From positions 49,995-113,994 of the forward strand of contig NZ_BONV01000030.1 in NCBI RefSeq assembly GCF_016862895.1: a DNA stretch of 64,000 nucleotides. The letters are read 5' to 3'. The notes below the pieces were generated by a model, which saw only the letters and a program-made list of their open reading frames with translations, ran no database searches and was not told the origin of the DNA. The translations under genes were made by a program, and so were the position numbers. Below are positions 49,605 through 64,000 of the stretch, one piece after another (the stretch's first letter is position 1; each line of letters starts with the position of its first letter). The stretch is from Planotetraspora kaengkrachanensis. GTDB taxonomy: Bacteria; Actinomycetota; Actinomycetes; Streptosporangiales; Streptosporangiaceae.

Positions 49605-49889
49605 TTACTTGGCCTTCTCGAGGATCTCGACGACGCGCCAGCGCTTGCTGGCCGACAGCGGCCGGGTCTCCATCAGGAGGACACGGTCGCCGACGCCGCA
49701 GGTGTTCTGCTCGTCGTGGGCCTTGTACTTCGTCGTACGGCGGATGACCTTGCCGTACAGCGGGTGCTTCACGCGGTCCTCGACGGCGACGACGACGGTC
49801 TTGTCCATCTTGTCGCTGACCACCAGGCCCTCACGGGTCTTGCGGTAGTTCCGCGCCTGCTTCTCGGTTGTCTCTGCTGCCTCAGCCAT
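49605..49889 (-). CDS. rpsQ: 30S ribosomal protein S17
   Basis: A 94-residue OB-fold protein: [20 protein letters not shown] and [23 protein letters not shown] 49889 overlaps the end of rpmC by 8 nt; the open frame to 49934 is not conserved. Last gene of the S10 group. Confidence 0.97.
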   Translation of the reverse strand: MAEAAETTEKQARNYRKTREGLVVSDKMDKTVVVAVEDRVKHPLYGKVIRRTTKYKAHDEQNTCGVGDRVLLMETRPLSASKRWRVVEILEKAK

Positions 49890-50118
49890 CGCTCGTCTCC
49901 TTCTCGACCGTGACGATTCCGAGCTCGCGCTCACGCATCACGGTGTAGATACGGGCGATCTCGCGCCGGACGGCACGCAGCCGCCCGTGGCTCTCCAACT
50001 GACCGGTCGCCGACTGGAAGCGGAGGTTGAACAGCTCCTCCTTGGCTTCCTTCAGCTTCTGGACCAGGACTTCCTGGTCCTCGGGCCGCAGCTCACCGGC
50101 GGTCAGGCCCTTAGCCAT
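49882..50118 (-). CDS. rpmC: 50S ribosomal protein L29
   Basis: 78 residues, two-helix protein at the tunnel exit ([20 protein letters not shown]). ATG 50118 overlaps the rplP stop by one base; a GTG one codon earlier is an equally overlapping alternative. Confidence 0.96.
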   Translation of the reverse strand: MAKGLTAGELRPEDQEVLVQKLKEAKEELFNLRFQSATGQLESHGRLRAVRREIARIYTVMRERELGIVTVEKETSDG

Positions 50119-50537
50119 CACGCCTCACCCACTTCACGCTTCACAAACCGGCACTTCATCGGGAGCTTGTGCATCGCACGGCGCAGGGCCTCACGGGCCA
50201 CGGGCTCGGCGACACCGGACAGCTCGAACATGATCCGGCCGGGCTTGACATTGGCGATCCACCACTCCGGAGAACCCTTACCGGAACCCATGCGGGTCTC
50301 GGCAGGCTTCTTGGTGAGGGGACGGTCCGGGTAGATGTTGATCCACACCTTGCCACCACGGCGGATGTGCCGGGTCATGGCGATACGTGCGGCCTCGATC
50401 TGGCGGTTGGTCACGTAGGAGTGCTCAAGCGCCTGGATGCCGAACTCGCCGAAGACGACCCTGGTACCACCCTTGGCGGCACCATGACGGTCGGGCCGGT
50501 GCTGCTTACGGTGCTTGACCCTGCGAGGGATCAGCAT
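50118..50537 (-). CDS. rplP: 50S ribosomal protein L16
   Basis: 139 residues at the A site. [20 protein letters not shown] and [20 protein letters not shown] are diagnostic. ATG 50537, 2 nt after rpsC. Confidence 0.98.
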   Translation of the reverse strand: MLIPRRVKHRKQHRPDRHGAAKGGTRVVFGEFGIQALEHSYVTNRQIEAARIAMTRHIRRGGKVWINIYPDRPLTKKPAETRMGSGKGSPEWWIANVKPGRIMFELSGVAEPVAREALRRAMHKLPMKCRFVKREVGEA

Positions 50538-50539
50538 GG

Positions 50540-51403
50540 TCAGCTCCCTTCGGCACCCGGCTGCTCCGCCGGGCCGGTCTCGGGGGCAGCCTGCGCGGCG
50601 GCCTCGGTTCTGGGTGCACGGTCCGAACGACCGGCGGCCCCGCCACGACGCGGACGGTCTCCGCCACCACGACGCGGGCGGTCTCCGCCCGGGCCGCCAC
50701 GGCGGTCGTCGCGCTCACGACGCTGACCGGCGCGGGCGCCGGCAGCCGCGACGGCGGCGGCCTCACGCTCGGCGCGGCTCGTCGGGGCTTCGCCCTTGTA
50801 GATCCACACCTTCACGCCGATGCGGCCGAACGTGGTGCGGGCCTCGTAGAAGCCGTAGTCGATGTCGGCGCGGAGCGTGTGCAGGGGCACGCGGCCCTCG
50901 CGGTAGAACTCCGAGCGGGACATCTCCGCACCGCCGAGGCGGCCGGCGCACTGGACACGGATGCCCTTGGCGCCGCTCTTCATGGCGGACTGCATGGCCT
51001 TGCGCATGGCCCGGCGGAACGAGACGCGGCTGGACAGCTGCTCGGCCACGCCCTGCGCGACGAGCTGCGCGTCGATCTCGGGGTTCTTCACCTCGAGGAT
51101 GTTCAGCTGGACCTGCTTCTTGGTCAGCTTCTCCAGGTCGCCGCGGATGCGGTCGGCCTCCGCGCCGCGACGGCCGATGACGATGCCCGGCCGGGCGGTG
51201 TGGATGTCGACCTGCACGCGGTCGGTCGTACGCTCGATCTCGACCTTGGAGATGCCGGCCCGCTCCATGCCCTTCTGCAGCATGCGACGGATCGCCACGT
51301 CCTCGGCGACGTACGACTTATAGAGCTTGTCGGCGTACCACCGGCTCTTGAAGTCGGTCGTGATGCCGAGGCGGAACCCGTGCGGGTTAACCTTCTGGCC
51401 CAC
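50540..51403 (-). CDS. rpsC: 30S ribosomal protein S3
   Basis: 287 residues. The KH domain [20 protein letters not shown] and [20 protein letters not shown] are canonical. From about residue 220 it has a tail rich in Arg, Gly and Asp ([17 protein letters not shown]), ending acidic, as often found in actinomycetes. GTG 51403 overlaps the rplV stop by one base (TAGTG); the open frame upstream is spurious. Confidence 0.97.
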   Translation of the reverse strand: MGQKVNPHGFRLGITTDFKSRWYADKLYKSYVAEDVAIRRMLQKGMERAGISKVEIERTTDRVQVDIHTARPGIVIGRRGAEADRIRGDLEKLTKKQVQLNILEVKNPEIDAQLVAQGVAEQLSSRVSFRRAMRKAMQSAMKSGAKGIRVQCAGRLGGAEMSRSEFYREGRVPLHTLRADIDYGFYEARTTFGRIGVKVWIYKGEAPTSRAEREAAAVAAAGARAGQRRERDDRRGGPGGDRPRRGGGDRPRRGGAAGRSDRAPRTEAAAQAAPETGPAEQPGAEGS

Positions 51404-51762
51404 TATCGGGTCCTTCCCTTCGGCTTCGGCTCGCGAGTTTCCACGATCACCGTGATGTGGCTCGTCCGCTTGTTGATCCGGTAGGCGCGACCCTGGGCAC
51501 GCGGACGGAACCGCTTGAGCGTCGGGCCCTCGTCGACCCACGCACGGCTCACGACGAGCGTGTCACGGTCGAGCTTGAAGTTGTGCTCCGCGTTCGCGAT
51601 CGCGCTCGAGAGCACCTTGTAAACGGTCTCGCTCGCCGCCTGGGGAGCGAACTGCAGCACGGCCTGCGCCTCCGAAGCGGGCAGCCCGCGAATGAGGTCC
51701 ACCACACGGCGGGCCTTCCGGGGCGTGTGGCGCGCGAACCGCGCCTGTGCCCTGGCTTCCAT
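51403..51762 (-). CDS. rplV: 50S ribosomal protein L22
   Basis: 119 residues; its loop lines the exit tunnel. [20 protein letters not shown] and [17 protein letters not shown] are canonical. ATG 51762, 32 nt after rpsS. Confidence 0.98.
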   Translation of the reverse strand: MEARAQARFARHTPRKARRVVDLIRGLPASEAQAVLQFAPQAASETVYKVLSSAIANAEHNFKLDRDTLVVSRAWVDEGPTLKRFRPRAQGRAYRINKRTSHITVIVETREPKPKGRTR

Positions 51763-51794
51763 CGCTGTCTCCTCTGATGCTTACTTGAAGGCGC

Positions 51795-52073
51795 TTACCG
51801 CCGGCTGCGGCGGTCTTCCTTGACGTGGCTGCGGAACGTCCGCGTGGGCGCGAACTCTCCGAGCTTGTGACCGATCATCGCGTCGGTGATGAACACCGGG
51901 ACGTGCTTGCGGCCGTCGTGCACGGCGATCGTGTGACCGATCATGTCCGGCACGATCATGGAGCGCCGCGACCACGTCTTGATGACGTTCTTGGTGCCCT
52001 TCTCGTTCTGTGCGTCCACCTTCTTCTGAAGGTGGTCGTCCACGAAGGGGCCCTTCTTAAGGCTACGTGGCAT
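51795..52073 (-). CDS. rpsS: 30S ribosomal protein S19
   Basis: 92 residues: [20 protein letters not shown] and [23 protein letters not shown] 52073, 11 nt after rplB. Confidence 0.98.
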   Translation of the reverse strand: MPRSLKKGPFVDDHLQKKVDAQNEKGTKNVIKTWSRRSMIVPDMIGHTIAVHDGRKHVPVFITDAMIGHKLGEFAPTRTFRSHVKEDRRSRR

Positions 52074-52084
52074 TTTGGCTGCTC

Positions 52085-52921
52085 CTACCGCTTCTTCCGC
52101 TTGCTCCGACGACGGATGATCAGCCGGTCGCTCGGCTTGTTCGCCTGCCGGGTGCGGCCCTCGGGCTTGCCCTTGGGGTTCACCGGGTGGCGACCGCCGG
52201 AGGTCTTGCCCTCACCACCACCGTGCGGGTGGTCGACCGGGTTCATGGCGACACCGCGGACCGTGGGGCGCTTGCCCTTCCAACGGTTGCGGCCGGCCTT
52301 ACCGAGGTTGATGTTGGCCTGCTCGGCGTTGCCCACCTGGCCCACAGAGGCGCGGCAGCGAATGTCGACCTGGCGCATTTCTCCGGACGGCATACGCAGC
52401 GTGGCGTAGCTGCCCTCCTTGGCGAGCAGCTGGATCTGCGCGCCGGCGCTGCGACCGAGCTTGGCGCCACCACCCGGACGGAGCTCCACCGCGTGGATGA
52501 AGGTACCGGTCGGGATGTTGCGCAGCGGCAGGCAGTTGCCCGGCTTGATGTCGGCGGCGGGGCCGTTCTCGATGCGGTCCCCCTGCTTGAGGCCGGCGGG
52601 CGCGAGGATGTAGCGCTTCTCGCCGTCGGCGTAGTGCAGCAGCGCGATGCGGGAGGTCCGGTTCGGGTCGTACTCGATGTGAGCGACCTTGGCCGGGATC
52701 CCGTCCTTGTCGTGGCGGCGGAAGTCGATGATCCGGTAGGCGCGCTTGTGCCCGCCTCCCTGGTGCCGGGCGGTGACCCGGCCGTGTACGTTACGACCGC
52801 CCTTGCTGTGCAGGGGTGCAAGCAGCGACTTCTCGGGCGTGCTGCGCGTGATCTCGGCGAAGTCCGAGACGCTCGCGCCGCGACGACCCGGTGTCGTCGG
52901 CTTGTATTTGCGGATGCCCAT
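52085..52921 (-). CDS. rplB: 50S ribosomal protein L2
   Basis: 278 residues, needed for peptidyl transfer and subunit joining. [20 protein letters not shown] holds the conserved histidine near the catalytic centre. ATG 52921. A 129-nt GC-rich spacer separates it from rplW. Confidence 0.98.
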   Translation of the reverse strand: MGIRKYKPTTPGRRGASVSDFAEITRSTPEKSLLAPLHSKGGRNVHGRVTARHQGGGHKRAYRIIDFRRHDKDGIPAKVAHIEYDPNRTSRIALLHYADGEKRYILAPAGLKQGDRIENGPAADIKPGNCLPLRNIPTGTFIHAVELRPGGGAKLGRSAGAQIQLLAKEGSYATLRMPSGEMRQVDIRCRASVGQVGNAEQANINLGKAGRNRWKGKRPTVRGVAMNPVDHPHGGGEGKTSGGRHPVNPKGKPEGRTRQANKPSDRLIIRRRSKRKKR

Positions 52922-53050
52922 CTTTTTCGTTCATCCTTCGTCGGTTCATACCGGTAGGGGTCCGCCTCACGGCGGTCCCCCCGGTGCTGACTTTCCAGGA
53001 CCGGCCGGCTCGCCTCCCGGCGAGGCGGCCCGTCCCTGCGTGTGGCGGAG

Positions 53051-53353
53051 TTAGCCGATCTGACCGAAGATGTCGATCCGCTCACCCTCAGCCAGGCTCA
53101 CGATCGCGCGCTTGGTGTCGGGGCGCTGACCGTAGCCGGTCCTCGTCCGCTTGCGCTTGCCCTGGCGGTTGATCGTGTTCACGCTCGTGACCTTGACCCC
53201 GAAGATCTGCTCGATGGCGATCTTCACCTGGGTCTTGTTCACATCCTTGCGGACCAGGAAGGTGTACTTGTTGTGCTCATCGATCAGGCCGTAGCTCTTC
53301 TCAGAGACGATCGGCTTGAGGATGACGTCGCGAGGGTCGGCGATCTTCTGCAT
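53051..53353 (-). CDS. rplW: 50S ribosomal protein L23
   Basis: 100 residues, docking site for trigger factor and SRP at the tunnel exit. [20 protein letters not shown] and [20 protein letters not shown] are diagnostic. ATG 53353 overlaps the rplD stop by one base (TGATG). Confidence 0.98.
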   Translation of the reverse strand: MQKIADPRDVILKPIVSEKSYGLIDEHNKYTFLVRKDVNKTQVKIAIEQIFGVKVTSVNTINRQGKRKRTRTGYGQRPDTKRAIVSLAEGERIDIFGQIG

Positions 53354-54000
53354 CAGCCCTCATCCTTCCCGGTGCTCGCCAGCCGGGCCACGACCTGCTC
53401 GTAGGCTTCCTGAGTGAAGACCACGTCGTCATGGACCAGCACGTCATAGGTGTTCAGCTGCCCGGCGTCCAGCAGGTGGACCTCGGGAGCGTTACGCAGG
53501 CTCAGCCAGGTGTTCTCGTCGTTCTCGTCGACGACGACGAGCACGCTGCGAGCCTCAGTGATCTTCCGCAGCGCCTGCAGCGCGGCCTTGGTCTTGGGGG
53601 TCTCCCCGTCGACCAGGCTGCTCACCACGTGGACGCGTCCGCCGCCGGCCCGGTCCGACAGGGCGCCGCGCAGCGCGGCGGCCTTCATCTTCTTGGGCGT
53701 CCGCTGCTCGTACGAGCGCGGCGTCGGGCCGTGGACGACGCCACCACCGGTGAACTGCGGGGCGCGGGTCGAACCCTGGCGGGCGCGGCCGGTGCCCTTC
53801 TGGCGGTACGGCTTCTTGCCGCCACCGCTGACCTCGCCGCGGGTCTTGGTCTTGTGCGTGCCCTGCCGGCGAGCGGCGAGCTGCGCGACCACGACCTGGT
53901 GGATCAGCGGGATGTTGACCTTGGCGCCGAAGACGGCGTCGGGCAGGTCGACGGTTCCGGTCTTCGAGCCGCTGGCGTCGAGGACGTCAATGGTGCTCAC
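53353..54000 (-). CDS. rplD: 50S ribosomal protein L4
   Basis: 215 residues. The tunnel loop is [20 protein letters not shown]. In enterobacteria L4 represses its own S10 operon; whether it does here is unknown, but the large hairpin ahead of rpsJ is a candidate target. GTG 54000 overlaps rplC (GTGA). Confidence 0.98.
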   Translation of the reverse strand: MSTIDVLDASGSKTGTVDLPDAVFGAKVNIPLIHQVVVAQLAARRQGTHKTKTRGEVSGGGKKPYRQKGTGRARQGSTRAPQFTGGGVVHGPTPRSYEQRTPKKMKAAALRGALSDRAGGGRVHVVSSLVDGETPKTKAALQALRKITEARSVLVVVDENDENTWLSLRNAPEVHLLDAGQLNTYDVLVHDDVVFTQEAYEQVVARLASTGKDEG

Positions 54001-54650
54001 TTGGCAGCCCCCTTCTTGGCAGCGGTGCGGAGGAGGACCAGGCTGCCGTTGGCGCCGGGGATCGCACCCTTGATCAGGATGAGGCCCTTCTCGGCGTCCA
54101 CGGCGTGGACCTTCAGGCTCTGGATGGTCACGCGGACGTTACCCATCCGGCCGGCCATGCGCAGGCCCTTGAATACGCGGCCCGGGGTGGCGCAGCCGCC
54201 GATTGAACCCGGGGAGCGGTGCTTGCGCTGGGTACCGTGCGAAGCGCCCAGACCACGGAAGTTGTGGCGCTTCATGACACCCGCGAAGCCCTTGCCCTTG
54301 CTCTTGCCGGTGACGTCCACGTACTGCCCGGCCTCGAAGGTGTCCGCGAGGACTTCCTGGCCGATGGTGTACTCGGACGCGTCGTCGGTGCGGACCTCGG
54401 TGAAGTAACGGCGCGGGGTGATGTCGTGCTTGCGCAGGTAGTCACCCAGCGGCTTGTTGACCTTCCGCGGGTCGACCTGCCCGTAGCCGAGCTGGACGGC
54501 GGAGTAGCCGTCCTGCTCCGGCGTGCGGACCCTGGTCACCACACACGGACCGGCCTCGACGACGGTGACCGGAACCAGCCTGTTCCCCTCGTCGAAGACC
54601 TGGGTCATGCCGAGCTTCTTGCCCAGGACGCCCTTGATCTGCTTAGCCAT
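53997..54650 (-). CDS. rplC: 50S ribosomal protein L3
   Basis: 217 residues. [20 protein letters not shown], and the extension [20 protein letters not shown] that reaches the peptidyl transferase centre. ATG 54650, 14 nt after rpsJ. Confidence 0.98.
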   Translation of the reverse strand: MAKQIKGVLGKKLGMTQVFDEGNRLVPVTVVEAGPCVVTRVRTPEQDGYSAVQLGYGQVDPRKVNKPLGDYLRKHDITPRRYFTEVRTDDASEYTIGQEVLADTFEAGQYVDVTGKSKGKGFAGVMKRHNFRGLGASHGTQRKHRSPGSIGGCATPGRVFKGLRMAGRMGNVRVTIQSLKVHAVDAEKGLILIKGAIPGANGSLVLLRTAAKKGAAK

Positions 54651-54664
54651 GTCAGTGCGTTCCC

Positions 54665-54973
54665 TCAGAGCTTGATCGAGATGTCGACGCCGGCAGGAAG
54701 GTCGAGCCGCATGAGCGAGTCGACGGTCTTCGGCGTCGGGTCGATGATGTCAATCAGCCGCTTGTGCGTGCGCATCTCAAAGTGCTCGCGGCTGTCCTTG
54801 TACTTGTGCGGCGACCGGATGACGCAGTACACGTTCTTCTCGGTCGGCAGCGGCACCGGGCCAGCGACCTTGGCGCCGGTCCGCGTCACCGTCTCGACGA
54901 TCTTCTTGGCCGAGCTGTCGATGACCTCGTGGTCATACGCCTTGAGCCGGATGCGGATCTTCTGTCCCGCCAT
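54665..54973 (-). CDS. rpsJ: 30S ribosomal protein S10
   Basis: 102 residues, also the NusE partner of NusB in antitermination. [20 protein letters not shown] and [20 protein letters not shown] are canonical. ATG 54973 is chosen; the frame is open to 55126, through the leader hairpin, without similarity. First gene of the S10 group. Confidence 0.98.
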   Translation of the reverse strand: MAGQKIRIRLKAYDHEVIDSSAKKIVETVTRTGAKVAGPVPLPTEKNVYCVIRSPHKYKDSREHFEMRTHKRLIDIIDPTPKTVDSLMRLDLPAGVDISIKL

Positions 54974-55072
54974 AGTGGCCTCGGTGTCCTTCGCTGTCGT
55001 CGTATAAAGCTTCATGCGGCCTGTTGCCGCTGTGGTTTCCCCGCGATCGGCGTCCGGATCTCGTCCGGTTCT

Positions 55073-55128
55073 CCGTGATCTGGCAGTCGTTTCGGTCATC
55101 ACCTGCCGAAACCACTGCGAGATCACGG
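55073..55128 (-). promoter_or_regulatory. Large leader stem-loop upstream of rpsJ
   Basis: A 23-bp inverted repeat with only two mismatches (55073-55095 with 55106-55128; 10-nt loop) lies 100 nt before the S10 operon. It is not followed by a U-tract on the minus strand. It is a candidate cis-acting RNA for ribosomal-protein autoregulation, or an RNase processing site separating tuf from S10 transcripts. Confidence 0.6.
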
Positions 55129-55171
55129 TCTCGTCGTTCGTGGGACGGGGCCTGGGCCCCTCCGTGGTGCG

Positions 55172-55200
55172 GCGGTCAGGTCCGTAGGGGGCCTGACCGC
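55172..55200 (-). terminator. Possible U-less terminator after tuf
   Basis: A 9-bp perfect stem (GCGGTCAGG with CCTGACCGC) starts 15 nt past the tuf stop. No U-tract follows. Confidence 0.4.
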
Positions 55201-55215
55201 CACTCCGCGGTGGTG

Positions 55216-56409
55216 CTACTTGATGATCTTCGTAACCCGGCCGGCGCCGACGGTGCGGCCACCCTCACGGATCGCGAACTTGAGGCCTTCCTCCATCGCG
55301 ATCGGCTGGATGAGCTGGACGGACATCTCGGTGTTGTCACCGGGCATGACCATCTCAGTGCCCTCAGGCAGCGTCACGACGCCCGTAACGTCCGTCGTAC
55401 GGAAGTAGAACTGCGGGCGGTAGTTGTTGAAGAACGGCGTGTGGCGGCCGCCCTCGTCCTTGGACAGGATGTAGACCTGCGCCTCGAACTCGGTGTGCGG
55501 GGTGGTCGTGCCCGGCTTGATGACACACTGGCCGCGCTCGACGTCCTCACGCTTGATGCCGCGCAGGAGCAGACCGACGTTGTCACCGGCCTGACCCTCA
55601 TCGAGGAGCTTGCGGAACATCTCGACACCGGTGACGGTGGTCGTGGTGCTCTTCTCCTTGATGCCGATGATGTCGACGGTCTCGTTGACCTTGACGACGC
55701 CACGCTCGATACGGCCGGTGACGACGGTGCCACGACCGGTGATCGAGAACACGTCCTCGATCGGCATCAGGAACGGCTTCTCGGTCTCACGAACCGGCTC
55801 GGGGACGTTGTCGTCCACGGCGGTCATGAGCTCAATGATGCTGTCGGCCCACTTCTCGTCGCCCTCGAGCGCCTTGAGCGCCGAGACGCGCACGACCGGC
55901 AGGTCGTCGCCCGGGAACTCCTGAGCGGACAGCAGCTCACGGACCTCGAGCTCGACGAGCTCCAGGATCTCCTCATCGTCGACCATGTCGGCCTTGTTCA
56001 GGGCGACGACGATGTAGGGGACGCCGACCTGGCGGGCCAGGAGGACGTGCTCCTTGGTCTGCGGCATCGGGCCGTCCGTGGCGGCGACCACGAGGATCGC
56101 GCCGTCCATCTGCGCGGCACCCGTGATCATGTTCTTCACGTAGTCGGCGTGACCGGGGCAGTCCACGTGAGCGTAGTGGCGCTTCTCGGTCTGGTACTCG
56201 ACGTGCGCGATGGAGATCGTGATTCCGCGAGCCTTCTCCTCGGGCGCCTTGTCGATCTTGTCGAACGGGGTCGCCTCGTTGAGCTGCGGGTAACGGTCGT
56301 GGAGCACCTTGGTGATCGCCGCGGTCAGAGTGGTCTTGCCGTGGTCGATGTGCCCAATGGTGCCGATGTTCACGTGCGGCTTGTTCCGCTCGAACTTGGC
56401 CTTGGCCAC
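55216..56409 (-). CDS. tuf: Elongation factor Tu
   Basis: A 397-residue GTPase that delivers aminoacyl-tRNA. G1 GHIDHGKT, G3 [13 protein letters not shown]4 NKAD; domains 2 and 3 follow from about 205. GTG 56409 with AAGGAG about 9 nt upstream. It lies 166 nt after fusA; the spacer carries a strong stem-loop, and no clear internal promoter was identified. Confidence 0.99.
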   Translation of the reverse strand: MAKAKFERNKPHVNIGTIGHIDHGKTTLTAAITKVLHDRYPQLNEATPFDKIDKAPEEKARGITISIAHVEYQTEKRHYAHVDCPGHADYVKNMITGAAQMDGAILVVAATDGPMPQTKEHVLLARQVGVPYIVVALNKADMVDDEEILELVELEVRELLSAQEFPGDDLPVVRVSALKALEGDEKWADSIIELMTAVDDNVPEPVRETEKPFLMPIEDVFSITGRGTVVTGRIERGVVKVNETVDIIGIKEKSTTTTVTGVEMFRKLLDEGQAGDNVGLLLRGIKREDVERGQCVIKPGTTTPHTEFEAQVYILSKDEGGRHTPFFNNYRPQFYFRTTDVTGVVTLPEGTEMVMPGDNTEMSVQLIQPIAMEEGLKFAIREGGRTVGAGRVTKIIK

Positions 56410-56527
56410 TGCTCTGTCTCCTTAGAGATTCTGACTTGACTTGCGTTTCCAACTCAGGCCCCGTACCGCTCGGCGCCCGAGAGCGCCCTGCCGTACGCGA
56501 AGGGACTCACGTCCCGAGCCTCTCCGG

Positions 56528-56561
56528 AGACGGGGCGTCGATTCGCATCGGCGCCCCGTCT
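56528..56561 (-). promoter_or_regulatory. Stem-loop in the fusA-tuf spacer
   Basis: A 10-bp perfect outer stem plus four inner pairs (one G-T between), loop TCGC, starts 14 nt past the fusA stop. No U-tract follows. It is probably a processing, stability or attenuation element that sets EF-Tu apart from EF-G. Confidence 0.5.
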
Positions 56562-56575
56562 GGAGCGGCACGGAA

Positions 56576-58675
<2,100 letters not shown>

Positions 58676-58714
58676 TTCTCTCGCGTCCTCGTCGTCTCGT
58701 CGAAATTCCGCCGA

Positions 58715-59185
58715 CTACCAGCGGTAGTGAGCGAAGGCCTTGTTGGACTCGGCCATCTTGTGGGTGTCCTCGCGCCGCTTGACGCTGGCGCCGAGGCCGT
58801 TGCTCGCGTCGAGCAGCTCGTTCATGAGCCGCTCGGTCATGGTCTTCTCGCGGCGGGCCCGGGAGTACTGCACGAGCCACCGCAGAGCCAGCGTGGTGCT
58901 GCGCGCCGCGCGCACCTCGACCGGCACCTGGTAGGTCGCACCGCCGACGCGGCGGCTGCGAACCTCGAGAGTGGGCTTGACGTTGTCGAGCGCCCGCTTG
59001 AGGGTGACGACAGGGTCGTTGCCGGTCTTGTCCTTGCATCCCTCGAGGGCGCCGTAGACGATCGACTGCGCGATCGAGCGCTTGCCATCAAGGAGAACCT
59101 TGTTGATCAGCGCCGTGACCAGCGGAGAGTTGTGCACCGGGTCAGCGACAAGCTGGCGGCGGCCAGGGGAACCCTTGCGCGGCAT
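58715..59185 (-). CDS. rpsG: 30S ribosomal protein S7
   Basis: 156 residues, nucleates the 30S head. [20 protein letters not shown] and [20 protein letters not shown] are canonical. ATG 59185 follows the rpsL stop by one base. Confidence 0.98.
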   Translation of the reverse strand: MPRKGSPGRRQLVADPVHNSPLVTALINKVLLDGKRSIAQSIVYGALEGCKDKTGNDPVVTLKRALDNVKPTLEVRSRRVGGATYQVPVEVRAARSTTLALRWLVQYSRARREKTMTERLMNELLDASNGLGASVKRREDTHKMAESNKAFAHYRW

Positions 59186-59186
59186 G

Positions 59187-59561
59187 TCAGCTCTTCTCCT
59201 TCTTCGCGCCGTAGCGGCTGCGGGCCTGCTTGCGGTTACGGACACCCTGGGTGTCCAGTGAGCCACGGATGATCTTGTAACGAACACCCGGCAGGTCCTT
59301 CACACGGCCGCCGCGCACGAGCACGATCGAGTGCTCCTGGAGGTTGTGACCCACTCCAGGGATGTACGCCGTGACCTCGATGCCGTTGGTGAGCCGAACA
59401 CGGGCCACCTTGCGCAGCGCCGAGTTGGGCTTCTTGGGGGTCGTGGTGTAAACGCGCGTGCATACGCCGCGCCGCTGCGGGCTTCCCTTGAGGGCAGGAG
59501 TCTTGGTCTTAGTGACCTTGTCCTGCCGGCCCTTTCGGACCAACTGCTGAATGGTGGGCAC
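59187..59561 (-). CDS. rpsL: 30S ribosomal protein S12
   Basis: 124 residues at the decoding centre. It keeps Lys in [16 protein letters not shown] and in [13 protein letters not shown], the positions altered in streptomycin-resistant strains, so it looks wild type. The start is GTG 59561 ([11 protein letters not shown]), with GGAGACG upstream. The frame is open without a stop for 92 codons upstream to a GTG at 59837. First gene of the str operon. Confidence 0.98.
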   Translation of the reverse strand: MPTIQQLVRKGRQDKVTKTKTPALKGSPQRRGVCTRVYTTTPKKPNSALRKVARVRLTNGIEVTAYIPGVGHNLQEHSIVLVRGGRVKDLPGVRYKIIRGSLDTQGVRNRKQARSRYGAKKEKS

Positions 59562-59845
59562 CGCGTCTCCGTTTCGTGCCTTGGCCGGTGATACGTAGTT
59601 CCTGGTCCAGGACGCCGTTGGCATCTCGATCCAGGCCGTGCATTTCGCAGGCACTGCCGGTGTCATGACCTGCTGGTTTTTAGTCTCCTTCGGCCCACGC
59701 GCTCGGGCGTGTCGCGCACTTGGCGCGCCCACACTCGGCAAGCCCGGCCGATTTGGAGGAGTCACACGCCGCTCTAGCCTCCCCTTCGGGAACGACCTTC
59801 GAGCGCACGCATGCGAGCCCATGGAGTCCATAGGCACGAAGACAC

Positions 59846-59874
59846 AGGTTACCCAGGACTACGCAACACGTCAA
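59846..59874 (-). promoter_or_regulatory. Principal-sigma promoter of the str operon
   Basis: TTGACG - 17 nt - TAACCT on the minus strand, the best -35/-10 match seen in the window. A GTG in frame with rpsL begins 8 nt past the -10. Confidence 0.75.
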
Positions 59875-60007
59875 AACGGTTGTCGCCGGATGGTTTGCAC
59901 CCCGTACCCATGGCCCCCGCGTCCTGCCTTCCTCACAGGCCGCCACTGGGCTCGCTGCGAAGTCTACCTGCACCGGACAGGTCATCTGGCCATTTCCGTG
60001 TCTAGTT

Positions 60008-60033
60008 GTCCTCGCTCCGCTCGGAGCGAGGAC
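60008..60033 (-). terminator. Second hairpin downstream of rpoC
   Basis: A perfect 12-bp stem (60008-60019 with 60022-60033) with a 2-nt loop, and no U-tract after it. It lies just beyond the main rpoC terminator. Confidence 0.4.
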
Positions 60034-60039
60034 AAAGAA

Positions 60040-60081
60040 CATGAAACGCCCGGAGTGGCGGACCACCCCGGGCGTTTCATG
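60040..60081 (-). terminator. Rho-independent terminator of rpoBC
   Basis: A perfect 14-bp stem (60040-60053 with 60068-60081) lies 20 nt past the rpoC stop. It is followed on the minus strand by TTCTTTGTCC. Confidence 0.8.
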
Positions 60082-60101
60082 TGTGACGTACGAGCTAGGA
60101 C

Positions 60102-63977
<3,876 letters not shown>

Positions 63978-64000
63978 TTTTGATCCCCTCAGCTTCTAGA

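Larger units (their letters stand above)
59562..60101. other. rpoC-rpsL intergenic region with str operon promoter and leader
   Basis: 540 nt. In transcription order (minus strand): the rpoC terminator (60040-60081), a second perfect 12-bp hairpin (60008-60033), a lone -10-like TAGACT (59961-59966), the TTGACG/TAACCT promoter (59846-59874), and a leader of about 276 nt. The leader is open in the rpsL frame but its third positions are not G/C-biased like real genes here, so it is probably not coding. Confidence 0.55.

Noticed and set aside
54974..55126. A longer S10 protein starting at 55126
   Set aside because: S10 homologues begin at AGQKIRIR; the upstream frame passes through the leader hairpin and has no similarity.

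Overview
The window comes from a high-GC actinomycete. Third codon positions are strongly G/C, GTG and TTG starts are common, CIRCE has the actinobacterial TTGGCACTC form, GuaB3 is present, and the S10, spc and alpha ribosomal clusters are colinear. Details such as the ShbA/SigD sigma factor beside guaB, the long disordered single-pass membrane proteins and the zinc-type S4 and S14 suggest Streptosporangiales (Streptosporangiaceae-like). The family assignment is inference.

Layout. 1-8 kb: the tail of a probable nagA, guaB3 and guaB (minus strand), a LuxR-type regulator, a DUF5319 gene, a ShbA/SigD-type sigma factor with a very short RsdA-like partner, then groEL and groES under CIRCE. 8-22.6 kb: a THUMP-like methyltransferase and a coiled-coil protein (plus strand), then a minus-strand housekeeping cluster (acpS, nnr, alr, hydrolase, tsaE ... 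tsaB, rimI, tsaD). That cluster is interrupted by about 5 kb holding a class F sortase, an exported anchored protein and a PadR-controlled FtsX-type ABC transporter. 22.8-28.3 kb: a plus-strand block of coaA, a DUF389 membrane protein and a four-gene ABC cassette of two ATPase-permease pairs. It ends at a bidirectional terminator shared with glmM. 28.4-30.9 kb: rplM-rpsI-glmM. 31-36.2 kb: three envelope genes, namely a CAP-domain protein and two paralogous proteins with disordered cytoplasmic regions, one membrane span and a shared exported domain. 36.2-64 kb: an almost unbroken minus-strand run, in transcription order rpoC, the str genes (rpsL-rpsG-fusA-tuf), S10, spc (through secY-adk-map), a DUF1707 gene, infA-rpmJ-rpsM-rpsK-rpsD-rpoA-rplQ, and truA.

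How the genes fit together. Most of the window is core machinery: transcription, ribosome, translation factors, Sec secretion, N-terminal processing, adenylate and guanylate synthesis, CoA, cell-wall precursors and the t6A tRNA modification. Genes inside clusters are tightly coupled, with repeated GTGA, ATGA, TGATG and TAGTG stop/start overlaps. By contrast, many solitary or first genes lack a Shine-Dalgarno sequence and carry a TANNNT -10 hexamer 6-8 nt before the start codon, which predicts leaderless mRNAs.

The least explained parts are the paired envelope proteins at 31.8-36.2 kb, the sortase locus whose neighbour lacks an LPXTG motif, the minimal soluble anti-sigma candidate, and several strong stem-loops in the ribosomal leaders. 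The largest of these is a 23-bp inverted repeat ahead of rpsJ. I saw no tRNA, rRNA, CRISPR array, insertion sequence or prophage.
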